DNA of 6,144 nucleotides from Pseudomonadota bacterium (GTDB lineage: Bacteria; Pseudomonadota; Alphaproteobacteria; Acetobacterales; Acetobacteraceae), in assembly GCA_021808985.1 (NCBI GenBank), contig JAKBAQ010000171.1:1-6144 (forward strand), in the 5' to 3' direction. The notes below the pieces were generated by a model. The model made no database searches, was not told the DNA's origin, and saw nothing but the letters and a program-made list of their open reading frames with translations. The translations under genes were made by a program, and so were the position numbers. The stretch's first letter is position 1; each line of letters opens with the position of its first letter. Of the stretch, positions 1 to 5,132 are shown one piece after another.

Positions 1-246
1 GTTCCAGACGATGTGCGAATCAGCCATCGCCTTTGAGTAGCGGTGCAGCGGCGCGGTGCCCGCCTTGCGGCCGTAAACCCCGGCGAGGGTGGGGCCGAAA
101 CGGTCAACCCCCGGGAGGTTGCTGTGGCAGTCGGAGCAATGGTCGCGATAGACGACATAGCCGGCCTTGGCGCTTGGGGTTTCGGCATGCGCCGCGCAGA
201 GCGGCAGGCCAAAGGCCAGAAGGACGGCGAGGAGGCTTTTTTTCAT
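1..246 (-). CDS. Exported monohaem cytochrome c, class I/c2-like (N-terminal part, 3' end outside window)
   Basis: Reading the minus strand from 246 to the window edge gives 82 uninterrupted codons with no stop, so the gene is cut by the window. Residues 2-3 are Lys-Lys, followed by a hydrophobic stretch (about 4-17) and Ala-His-Ala at 19-21, a good Sec signal peptide with type I cleavage before Glu22. Cys17 sits in a poor lipobox (Leu before it), so a lipoprotein is unlikely. The haem-binding motif is C37-S-D-C40-H41, followed by F-G-P-T-L-A-G-V-Y-G-R-K-A-G-T at about 50-64, which is typical of cytochrome c2-like proteins. The sixth haem ligand, normally a C-terminal Met, is outside the window. 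The expected role is periplasmic electron transfer; the partner is unknown. Two ATGs are adjacent (249 and 246). The AAGGA at 251-255 leaves 4 nt to the second and only 1 nt to the first, so I chose 246. The leader upstream is long and structured. Confidence 0.85.
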   Translation of the reverse strand, partial: MKKSLLAVLLAFGLPLCAAHAETPSAKAGYVVYRDHCSDCHSNLPGVDRFGPTLAGVYGRKAGTAPLHRYSKAMADSHIVWN

Positions 247-276
247 CATATCCTTGTTTCTCTCAAAATTTCACTT

Positions 277-302
277 TGCCCGCGCCGCGAATGGCGCGGG
301 CA
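277..302 (-). repeat. Perfect 10-bp hairpin in the cytochrome c leader
   Basis: The arms 277-286 (tgcccgcgcc) and 293-302 (ggcgcgggca) are perfectly complementary around a 6-nt loop. The 9-mer gcgcgggca of the right arm recurs at 310-318, so the left arm has two alternative partners. In the cytochrome transcript the hairpin ends about 30 nt before the start codon. It has no U-tract after it on either strand, so it is a poor intrinsic terminator. A role in mRNA stability or in access to the ribosome site is possible but only inferred. Confidence 0.6.
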
Positions 303-498
303 TGACGATGCGCGGGCAAGCAGCGCGAAAGGCGCTTGGGAACAGGTGATTCGCGTGCATGCTATGAAATCCCCAGTTGCTGTGCTTGGGCTGCCGTGCG
401 TGCCGGGGCGCGCGCTTTGCCGCCGCCCCTTGCCTGCCCGCCGCCATTTGGCGTGGGCGTTCGTACCGCAACCGGGGGCGGGTTACTATTTCCGTTTT

Positions 499-527
499 AT
501 GATAGTTCCGTGGCAAATATACGACAA
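499..527 (-). promoter_or_regulatory. Sigma70-like promoter candidate for the cytochrome c gene
   Basis: On the minus strand TTGTCG (527-522) is followed after exactly 17 bp by TATCAT (504-499). That is 4 of 6 and 5 of 6 matches to the consensus, the best promoter match I found in the window. Transcription would start near 492, giving a leader of about 245 nt before the cytochrome start. No other gene lies between, so the cytochrome is the likely target. Confidence 0.45.
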
Positions 528-653
528 AGGCAGGCCGTCGGGCAGCGGATTTTTGAAATGTAAATGTAACGTTTTTTGTTTTGATGCCGTTTTGTTTTCC
601 GGCGGCGGCGCGGCGCGCGGGATGGGTGGGGAAATGTGTGGGAGCAGGGGCGT

Positions 654-740
654 TGGTGCGGGCGGTCGGAATCGAACCGACACTCTGTCACCAGAACCGG
701 ATTTTGAGTCCGGCGCGTCTACCAGTTCCACCACGCCCGC
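654..740 (-). tRNA. tRNA-Leu, anticodon CAA
   Basis: Read on the minus strand, the acceptor arms GCGGGCG (740-734) and CGCCCGC (664-658) pair fully. The discriminator is A (657), and CCA is encoded at 656-654. The anticodon stem CCGGA/TCCGG encloses the loop CTCAAAA, giving anticodon CAA, which reads UUG. The T arm is GTCGG-TTCGATT-CCGAC. A long variable arm (TCTG-GTGA-CAGA) marks it as a class II tRNA, and together with the anticodon this makes it leucine. It has no intron and no visible defect. It is divergent from tRNA-Asn. Confidence 0.97.
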
Positions 741-750
741 GTCTGAGCCG

Positions 751-779
751 TGTGTAAGGGAGGTGTAAAATGAAATCAA
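751..779 (-). promoter_or_regulatory. Promoter candidate for tRNA-Leu
   Basis: On the minus strand TTGATT (779-774) is separated by 17 bp from TACACA (756-751). The -35 is fair and the -10 is weak against the consensus. The position is right: initiation near 744 would put the start just upstream of the mature tRNA 5' end at 740. It lies back to back with the tRNA-Asn promoter candidate, with 9 bp between the two -35 boxes. Confidence 0.4.
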
Positions 780-788
780 CCGGCCGCC

Positions 789-817
789 TTGCACCCGCGC
801 TCAGGTTTGGCTATAGC
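789..817 (+). promoter_or_regulatory. Promoter candidate for tRNA-Asn
   Basis: TTGCAC (789-794) is followed after 17 bp by TATAGC (812-817). Initiation near 824 would give a leader of only a few nucleotides before the tRNA 5' end at 829, as is common for tRNA genes. The TTG core and TATA half of the -10 are the matching parts. Confidence 0.5.
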
Positions 818-828
818 GCCCCCACTGG

Positions 829-904
829 TCCCGAATAGCTCAGTTGGTAGAGCAAGCGACTGTTAATCGCTCGGTCGTAGGTTCGAGTCCTACTTCGGGA
901 GCCA
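829..904 (+). tRNA. tRNA-Asn, anticodon GTT
   Basis: The acceptor arms TCCCGAA (829-835) and TTCGGGA (894-900) pair perfectly. The discriminator is G901, and CCA is encoded at 902-904. The D arm contains AGCTCAGTTGGTAGAGC. The anticodon stem AGCGA/TCGCT encloses CTGTTAA, giving anticodon GTT (reads AAC/AAU). The T arm is GTAGG-TTCGAGT-CCTAC. At 76 nt it is a normal class I tRNA with no intron. Confidence 0.98.
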
Positions 905-956
905 GTTACCCTTTTGAAAATGCGGTGTTTGCATCTCCAGGTGAGGTGTTGTGGGT

Positions 957-987
957 TTTGCGGCGGCCAGGGGGCATCCGCCGCAAA
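957..987. terminator. Strong inverted repeat, possible bidirectional terminator
   Basis: The arms 957-966 (tttgcggcgg) and 978-987 (ccgccgcaaa) form a perfect 10-bp stem with an 11-nt loop. It lies between the convergent ends of tRNA-Asn (904) and the DUF815 ATPase gene (stop at 1032), where a shared terminator would be expected. The A/T triplets at the stem base supply a UUU or AAA whichever strand is read, but no extended U-tract follows, so intrinsic termination is uncertain. Confidence 0.45.
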
Positions 988-1031
988 GACTGTCAGGCTC
1001 TACCAGGCTTTATTTGAGCGGGCCATTTCAT

Positions 1032-1889
1032 TCACTCGCTTTGGCTTTCCAGGCGGAGGCCCAGGCGGCCGGCGATATCCTGGATGAACTGCCAGGCCAC
1101 CCGGCCGGAGCGCGCGCCGCGGGTGACTGACCATTCCACGGCGGCGGCGCGCAGGGCGGGGATGGGAAGCGGCAGGCTGTAGGCGGCGGCGTAGCCTTCG
1201 ACCATGGCGAAGAAAACGTCCTGGCCGCTATTGTGGAAGCCGAGCCAGAGGCCGAATCGGTCAGAGAGGGAGACTTTTTCCTCCACGGCTTCGCCGGGAT
1301 GGATCGCCACGGCACGCTCGTTCTCGGTCATGTCGCGCGGCATGAGATGGCGGCGGTTGGAGGTGGCGTAGAAGAGGACAGTCTCAGGCCGGCCTTCGAC
1401 TCCGCCGTCCAGCACCGATTTCAGCGCCTTGTAGTCGGCGTCCTCGCGCTCGAAGGAGAGATCGTCGCAGAGGATGATGCAGCGGCGGGGCTGGCCGCGC
1501 AGCAGGTTCAGCAGGGCCGGGAGGGTGCGGATGTCCTCACGGTGGATTTCGATCAGCGCCAGCGAATCGGGGCGCTCCTTGTTCACCTGGGCGTGCACGG
1601 CCTTCACCAGCGAGGATTTGCCCATGCCGCGCGCGCCCCAGAGCATGGCGTTGTTGGCCGGCAGGCCGGCGGCGAAGCGCTGGGTGTTTTCCAGCAGGAT
1701 GGTTTTTTGCTGGTCGATGCCCTGGAGCAGGGCCAGATCCACCCTGGCGACCTTGTGCACGGGGGCCAGGGCCAGCCGCTCAGGGTGCCAGACGAAGGCT
1801 TCGGCGGCCCCGAGATCGGGCGGGAGCGGTACTGGCGGGGCAAGGCGCTCCAGCGCCTCTGCGATGCGGCGGAGCAGCGTTTCGTCCAT
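1032..1889 (-). CDS. DUF815-family AAA+ ATPase
   Basis: A 285-residue P-loop ATPase. Walker A is G-A-R-G-M-G-K-S-S at about 85-93. Walker B is I-I-L-C-D-D with the acidic pair at about 142-143. A sensor-1-like Y-A-T-S-N-R-R-H-L-M-P-R lies at about 174-185, and S-D-R-F-G-L-W at about 208-215 carries a likely arginine finger region. The A-T-S-N-R-R-H-L signature and the overall length match the DUF815 (PF05673) family, bacterial AAA+ proteins of unknown function. No signal peptide or membrane segment is seen, so it is probably cytoplasmic. The frame stays open to an ATG at 1964. I chose 1889 because GGGAG (1898-1902) lies 8 nt upstream and the family starts at this point with D-E-T-L-L-R-R-I-A-E-A-L-E-R-L. 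It is divergent from yajC, an association I recall from other alphaproteobacteria. A weak promoter match (TTGCGG, 16 bp, TATGCC, at 1987-1960) lies upstream. Confidence 0.9.
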   Translation of the reverse strand: MDETLLRRIAEALERLAPPVPLPPDLGAAEAFVWHPERLALAPVHKVARVDLALLQGIDQQKTILLENTQRFAAGLPANNAMLWGARGMGKSSLVKAVHAQVNKERPDSLALIEIHREDIRTLPALLNLLRGQPRRCIILCDDLSFEREDADYKALKSVLDGGVEGRPETVLFYATSNRRHLMPRDMTENERAVAIHPGEAVEEKVSLSDRFGLWLGFHNSGQDVFFAMVEGYAAAYSLPLPIPALRAAAVEWSVTRGARSGRVAWQFIQDIAGRLGLRLESQSE

Positions 1890-2026
1890 GCGGCGGTCTC
1901 CCAATGAGTTGGCGGGCAATTGCAGGTTTGGGCCGGACCGTGGGGCGATTCGGCGCCGGGGCATATTGATCTAGTGTCGCGCCGCAACCTATGGTCCGGC
2001 GCAACTCACGGCAACCAGGAGCAGAC

Positions 2027-2365
2027 ATGTTTATCACCCCCGCCTTCGCACAAAGCGCCACCGGCGCGGCCGGCAGCTACGGCACCATTATCCAGTTCGC
2101 GCCGCTGGTGCTGATGTTCGGCGTTTTCTATGTCCTGCTCATCATGCCCTCGCAGAAGCAGCAGAAGCAGCTGAAGGCGCGGCTCGCCACCATCAAGCGC
2201 GGGGACAGGGTGGTTACCGCCGGGGGGATTGTGGGGCTGGTGAAGAAGGCGGTTGACGGGGCGGACCAGGTGGAGGTGGAAATCGCCCCGAATGTGACGG
2301 TGAGCGTCGTGCGCTCGACCATTACCTCGGTGCTGGCGCCGGTGCCGGCGAACGACAAGAGCTAG
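2027..2365 (+). CDS. yajC: Sec translocase accessory subunit YajC
   Basis: A 112-residue protein with the standard YajC layout. A short N-terminus (residues 1-18, F-I-T-P-A-F-A-Q and a Gly/Ala/Ser linker) is followed by one transmembrane helix at about 20-41 ending in L-L-I-M-P. Next comes a Gln/Lys-rich cytoplasmic segment (S-Q-K-Q-Q-K-Q-L) and the conserved G-D-R-V-V-T-A-G-G-I-V-G around residues 59-70. YajC is an inner-membrane partner of SecDF that associates with SecYEG during protein export and is not essential in E. coli. The upstream ATG at 1991 is in frame, but AGGAG at 2017-2021 lies 5 nt before 2027 and the family usually begins this way, so 2027 is preferred. It usually precedes secD and secF in an operon; here the next gene converges on it after 17 bp, so secDF is not adjacent. 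Confidence 0.95.
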   Translation: MFITPAFAQSATGAAGSYGTIIQFAPLVLMFGVFYVLLIMPSQKQQKQLKARLATIKRGDRVVTAGGIVGLVKKAVDGADQVEVEIAPNVTVSVVRSTITSVLAPVPANDKS

Positions 2366-2366
2366 G

Positions 2367-2398
2367 CGCGCGCCAGAGCGTTTTAGAACCGGCGCGCG
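2367..2398. terminator. Inverted repeat between convergent yajC and polyprenyl synthase genes
   Basis: The arms 2367-2374 (cgcgcgcc) and 2391-2398 (ggcgcgcg) form an 8-bp all-GC stem around a 16-nt loop. It begins right after the yajC stop (2363-2365), and its right arm lies inside the last codons of the polyprenyl synthase gene. The position suits a shared terminator for the two converging units, but no U-tract follows on either strand, so function is uncertain. Confidence 0.35.
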
Positions 2399-3384
2399 GT
2401 GGTGTAGCGGGCGACATCTTCCAGCGCGGTGCGCATCGGGCTTTCAGGGAAGGCCGTGAGCGCCGCGCAGGCCGAGGCGACGAAGGCTTCGGCGCGGGCG
2501 ATGCTGCGCTGGGTGGCGTTGTGCCGCTGCATGAGGGAGAGCGCGGTGGCGAGGTCGGTCTCGGATTGTTCGCCCGCGCCGATGGTGCGGGTCCAGAATT
2601 CCAGCTCGGCGGCGTCAGCCCCGGCGATGGCCAGCAGCACCGGATAGGTGAGCTTGCCTTCGCGGAAATCGTCGCCCACGGTTTTGCCCAGCTCGGCTTC
2701 GTCAGCCGCGTAGTCCAGCGCATCGTCCACCAGCTGGAAGGCCATGCCGAGATCCATGCCGAATTGGGCCAGGGCGGCGGTCTGCGCGGCGGGGCGCTGC
2801 GCGATCACGCCGCCGACCTCGCAGGCCGCGGCGAAGAGGGCGGCGGTTTTGCCGCGGATCACGTCAAAATATTTCTGCTCGGTGGTGGAGAGGTCGTTCT
2901 GGGTGGTTAATTGCAGGACCTCGCCCTCGGCGATGGTGGCCGAGGCGCTGCACAGGATGCGCAGCACCTCCAGCGAGCCGTCTTCGACCATCAGCTCAAA
3001 AGCGCGGGCGAAGAGGAAATCGCCCACCAGAACGGAGGCCTTGTTGCCGAACACCGCGTTGGCGCTGGCAAAGCCGCGGCGGAGCACGGATTCGTCCACC
3101 ACATCGTCATGCAGCAGGGTGGCGGTGTGAATGAACTCAACACAGGCGGCGAGCTTGATCTGGCGCGCGCCCTCATAGCCGCAGAGCTTGGCGGCGGCGA
3201 GGGTGAGCAGCGGGCGCAGCCGCTTGCCGCCCGCCGCGACGAGATGCGCGGCAAGCTGGGGGATGAGGGCGACGGGACTGTCCATCCGGGCGACGATCGC
3301 CTGATTGGTGGCCAGCAATTCTGGCTCCAGCATCGCTGTGAGCCGGCCTAGAGCGTTGGTCGTCAAAGGCGTCGCACCATCCAA
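2383..3384 (-). CDS. ispB: Long-chain trans-polyprenyl diphosphate synthase (octaprenyl to decaprenyl type)
   Basis: A 333-residue all-alpha prenyltransferase that condenses isopentenyl diphosphate onto an allylic primer to make the ubiquinone side chain; cytoplasmic. Family motifs appear in order: G-G-K-R-L-R-P at 52-58, the first Asp-rich motif D-D-V-V-D at 93-97 with L-R-R-G at 101-104, G-D-F-L-F-A-R at 121-127, E-G-E-V-L-Q-L at 153-159, R-G-K-T-A at 177-181, and the second Asp-rich motif D-D-A-L-D at 220-224 with K-T-V-G-D-D-F after it. All catalytic aspartates are present. The residue five before the first motif is Ala88, small as in long-chain synthases, whereas FPP/GGPP synthases often have an aromatic there. 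Exact chain length cannot be read. The start appears to be TTG at 3384. It is the only ATG, GTG or TTG between the in-frame stop at 3418-3420 and this point, and the length then fits the family, but the ribosome site is weak. Met18 (3333) is a less likely alternative. Confidence 0.93.
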   Translation of the reverse strand: MDGATPLTTNALGRLTAMLEPELLATNQAIVARMDSPVALIPQLAAHLVAAGGKRLRPLLTLAAAKLCGYEGARQIKLAACVEFIHTATLLHDDVVDESVLRRGFASANAVFGNKASVLVGDFLFARAFELMVEDGSLEVLRILCSASATIAEGEVLQLTTQNDLSTTEQKYFDVIRGKTAALFAAACEVGGVIAQRPAAQTAALAQFGMDLGMAFQLVDDALDYAADEAELGKTVGDDFREGKLTYPVLLAIAGADAAELEFWTRTIGAGEQSETDLATALSLMQRHNATQRSIARAEAFVASACAALTAFPESPMRTALEDVARYTTARRF

Positions 3385-3388
3385 TTTT

Positions 3389-3404
3389 TTAGGCCTAACC
3401 CGGG
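3389..3404. repeat. Two abutting palindromes between divergent genes
   Basis: TTAGGCCTAA (3389-3398), a perfect 10-bp palindrome, is directly followed by CCCGGG (3399-3404). They lie just upstream of the TTG start of the polyprenyl synthase, between it and its promoter candidate, and 60 bp before the methyltransferase start. An operator role is possible because of the position, but short palindromes of this kind also occur by chance. Confidence 0.3.
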
Positions 3405-3424
3405 AGCAAGATTTGCGTTACCTC

Positions 3425-3453
3425 CATATCGGGCGGACGCAAAAAAGGGTCAA
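3425..3453 (-). promoter_or_regulatory. Promoter candidate for the polyprenyl diphosphate synthase gene
   Basis: On the minus strand TTGACC (3453-3448; 5 of 6 to consensus) is followed after 17 bp by GATATG (3430-3425; weak -10). Initiation near 3418 would leave about 34 nt before the TTG start at 3384. The -35 box lies only about 10 bp before the methyltransferase ATG on the other strand, so the two divergent units may share or compete for this region. Confidence 0.4.
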
Positions 3454-3463
3454 GGCGGGCGGT

Positions 3464-4204
3464 ATGAATGAGGTCACATCCGGCGGATTATTGGGCGGGC
3501 GCGTGGCCTACCGGCAACTTGCCACGGGGCACCGCACGGGGTTTGAGCCGGTGCTGATGGCCGCCGCCGTGCCGGCGCGGGCGGGGGAGCGGGTGCTGGA
3601 GGCGGGAACCGGCGCCGGGGCGGCGCTGCTGTGCCTGGCCGCGCGGGTGGCGGGGGTGCGGGGGGTTGGCATCGAGGTTGAGCCTGCCCTCGCCCGCCTG
3701 GCGGATGAGAATTTCCGGGCGAACGGGTTCGTGGATGTCGCCTGCGTGCGCGCTGACGCCATGCATATGCCATTTCCCAGCCATGCGTTCGACCATGTGA
3801 TGGCCAATCCGCCCTGGTTCGGCGCGCATGACACCGCCTCGCCGGATGCGCGGCGGGCGCTGGCGCATCAGGCCGGGCCGGGGGTGCTGGGCGGGTGGAT
3901 TGGCTCCCTCGCCCGTGTGCTGCGGCCGCGCGGCAGCGTGACGCTGATTTTGCCGGCCGCCTCCTTCGCCGCCGCCGGGGCGGCGCTGCGCGAGGCGGGG
4001 TGCGGCGCGATCAGCCTGTTTCCGCTCTGGCCGCGCGCGGGGGCGGCGGCGAAAATCGTCATCATCGCGGCGCGGCGCGGGGCCAGGGGGCCGGAGCGCG
4101 TGCTGCCGGGGCTGGTGCTGCATGACGCGGCGGGCATAACCCCGGCGGCGCAGGCGGTTTTAGGCCAGGCTCAATCCACCATAGGGGTGTGGAAGACGGC
4201 GTAG
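3464..4204 (+). CDS. TrmN6-like N6-adenine methyltransferase (tRNA1(Val) A37 type)
   Basis: A 246-residue Rossmann-fold, SAM-dependent methyltransferase. Motif I is V-L-E-A-G-T-G-A-G at about 44-52, the acidic ribose-binding residue is Glu71 in G-I-E-V-E-P, and Asp98 lies in R-A-D-A-M. The catalytic N-P-P-W is at 115-118, the N-P-P-[Y/F/W] signature of amino-group (N6-adenine or N5-glutamine) methyltransferases. The N-terminal L-L-G-G-R-V-A-Y-R-Q and G-F-E-P-V-L-M-A-A-A-V-P-A are as in alphaproteobacterial TrmN6 homologues, which modify A37 of tRNA1(Val) in E. coli; the substrate here is inferred. The frame is open back to 3305 inside the divergent gene. I took ATG 3464 because conserved sequence begins there, although the ribosome site (AAGG at 3452-3455) is weak. 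The last ten or so codons overlap the end of the convergent oxygenase gene by 34 bp. Confidence 0.87.
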   Translation: MNEVTSGGLLGGRVAYRQLATGHRTGFEPVLMAAAVPARAGERVLEAGTGAGAALLCLAARVAGVRGVGIEVEPALARLADENFRANGFVDVACVRADAMHMPFPSHAFDHVMANPPWFGAHDTASPDARRALAHQAGPGVLGGWIGSLARVLRPRGSVTLILPAASFAAAGAALREAGCGAISLFPLWPRAGAAAKIVIIAARRGARGPERVLPGLVLHDAAGITPAAQAVLGQAQSTIGVWKTA

Positions 4205-5070
4205 GTTTCGCCGTTCTGGTCCTGGGCGCGCTCGGGCATGTCAGGCCGGTGGTTGACGCCGGAATAATGCGCGATGAGCGAGCGGCGCTCCATGCCCGGC
4301 AGGTTGGGCGGGGCGCCCTGGTGGATCAGCCGCCCGTGCCAGACCAGGACGTCGCCCCGCTTGGCCAGCAGGCTGACCGGCGGGCGGGCGAACACCTTTA
4401 TCTCATGCTCGATGGCCGGGGAGAGAAACCGCTCGGCGAATTTCTCCCAATGGTTGATGCCGGTGCCGGGGGCCTTGTGGGCGAGCTCCTCGGGGGTGAG
4501 GAACTGGCGTACCTTCTCGCCGCGCAGCAGGGGCCAGCGATGGGAGCCGGGGATGTATTGAAAGGGGCCGCTATCTGGGTGGATGTCGCCCAGGGCGATC
4601 CATACCGCCGCGTACCAGGAATTGACGAAGGGGGGGTTCAGGTAATCATCCTGGTGCCAGCCGCGCTGGGAGCTCATCCAGCCGGTGAGGCAGAGATGCA
4701 GCATCATGTCCTCGCCGATCACCTCCTTCATCTTGGCCATCAGCGGCGGGTGGAGGGCGAGGTCGCGCATTTCGGGGATGTACATATAGGGTGAGGCGAT
4801 CAGCCAGCCGTGCTTCTTTTTATGCGCGATGCGGCGCTGGAGGTAGGGCTCGGTGATTTCATCGGGGATGAAGCCGGGGAGATGCAGCACGCCATCGCGC
4901 CGCCATTCGGCCTGGGCGGGGGTGAGGCGGGATTCGTCGATCTCGCGGCGGTCCAGGTAGGGGATCAGCGCCTCATCGGGGTATTCGGCGACATCGGCGA
5001 AGCGGATGGCGGGGGGCGCAGGCTGGCTCTGGCGGCCGAGAATTTTGTTGATCGTACCCAAAATTCCCAT
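4171..5070 (-). CDS. Phytanoyl-CoA dioxygenase (PhyH)-like Fe(II)/2-oxoglutarate oxygenase
   Basis: A 299-residue non-haem iron oxygenase. The metal triad is visible as H139-Q-D141 (in R-G-W-H-Q-D-D) and His250 (in R-L-I-H-Q-G-A-P-P-N), with Arg262/Arg263 twelve or thirteen residues later as the expected 2-oxoglutarate anchor. D-S-G-P-F-Q-Y-I-P-G-S-H at 166-177 is the typical PhyH double-stranded beta-helix segment. A polar N-terminal region of about 55 residues precedes the domain; there is no signal peptide. PhyH-family enzymes hydroxylate, halogenate or otherwise oxidise very varied substrates, so neither phytanoyl-CoA nor any other substrate can be assigned. The start at 5070 has GAGGAG (5078-5083) 7 nt upstream, which is strong. 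It follows the MFS exporter gene by 62 bp on the same strand and may share its transcript, though an AT-rich TATAGT in the gap could be a separate -10. Its 3' end overlaps the methyltransferase gene. Confidence 0.88.
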   Translation of the reverse strand: MGILGTINKILGRQSQPAPPAIRFADVAEYPDEALIPYLDRREIDESRLTPAQAEWRRDGVLHLPGFIPDEITEPYLQRRIAHKKKHGWLIASPYMYIPEMRDLALHPPLMAKMKEVIGEDMMLHLCLTGWMSSQRGWHQDDYLNPPFVNSWYAAVWIALGDIHPDSGPFQYIPGSHRWPLLRGEKVRQFLTPEELAHKAPGTGINHWEKFAERFLSPAIEHEIKVFARPPVSLLAKRGDVLVWHGRLIHQGAPPNLPGMERRSLIAHYSGVNHRPDMPERAQDQNGETYAVFHTPMVD

Positions 5071-5132
5071 GCGCGCGCTCCTCTTGATACTCGCAACCTT
5101 AACTATATCCGCGGCGCGCGGACAATGGGCCG

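Larger units (their letters stand above)
250..653. other. Non-coding stretch between the cytochrome gene and tRNA-Leu
   Basis: About 400 bp without a gene I can support. Open frames cross it on both strands, but their translations are Arg/Pro/Ala-rich, have no recognisable domain, and mostly run into the cytochrome or the tRNA antisense. What it does hold is a minus-strand promoter candidate (499-527), a long GC-rich leader for the cytochrome gene with a 10-bp hairpin near the start codon (277-302), and an AT-rich patch with several T-tracts (about 548-600) upstream of that promoter. No riboswitch or known small-RNA fold is recognised. Confidence 0.6.

Noticed and set aside
271..516. Minus-strand open frame of 81 codons in the cytochrome leader
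   Set aside because: It begins within the spacer of the promoter candidate, upstream of the expected transcript start. It is Arg/Ala/Pro-rich without a recognisable motif and ends inside the hairpin region.
43..768. Long plus-strand open frame of 241 codons
   Set aside because: It runs antisense to the cytochrome gene and through the antisense of tRNA-Leu, has no ribosome site or domain, and its composition is that of GC-rich shadow frames.
1233..1907. Plus-strand open frame of 224 codons opposite the DUF815 gene
   Set aside because: The opposite strand encodes a protein with clear Walker A, Walker B and sensor motifs; this frame is its antisense shadow.
1890..1964. Longer N-terminus for the DUF815 ATPase (ATG at 1964)
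   Set aside because: The extra 25 residues are unlike the family, overlap the candidate -10 box, and lack a ribosome site. ATG 1889 has GGGAG at ideal spacing.
2521..3351. Plus-strand open frames opposite the polyprenyl synthase gene
   Set aside because: They are shadows of a gene with both Asp-rich prenyltransferase motifs; no independent evidence of coding.
3488..4137. Minus-strand Pro/Arg-rich open frames opposite the methyltransferase
   Set aside because: Low-complexity antisense of a gene with motif I and NPPW; no ribosome sites or domains.
4189..4794. Plus-strand open frame of 201 codons opposite the PhyH-like oxygenase
   Set aside because: Antisense of a gene with an intact HxD...H triad and a strong ribosome site.
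5109..5121. Short inverted repeat ccgcg-gcg-cgcgg in the gap between the MFS and oxygenase genes as a terminator
   Set aside because: A 5-bp stem with a 3-nt loop in GC-rich DNA and no U-tract is expected by chance, and the 62-bp gap fits co-transcription.
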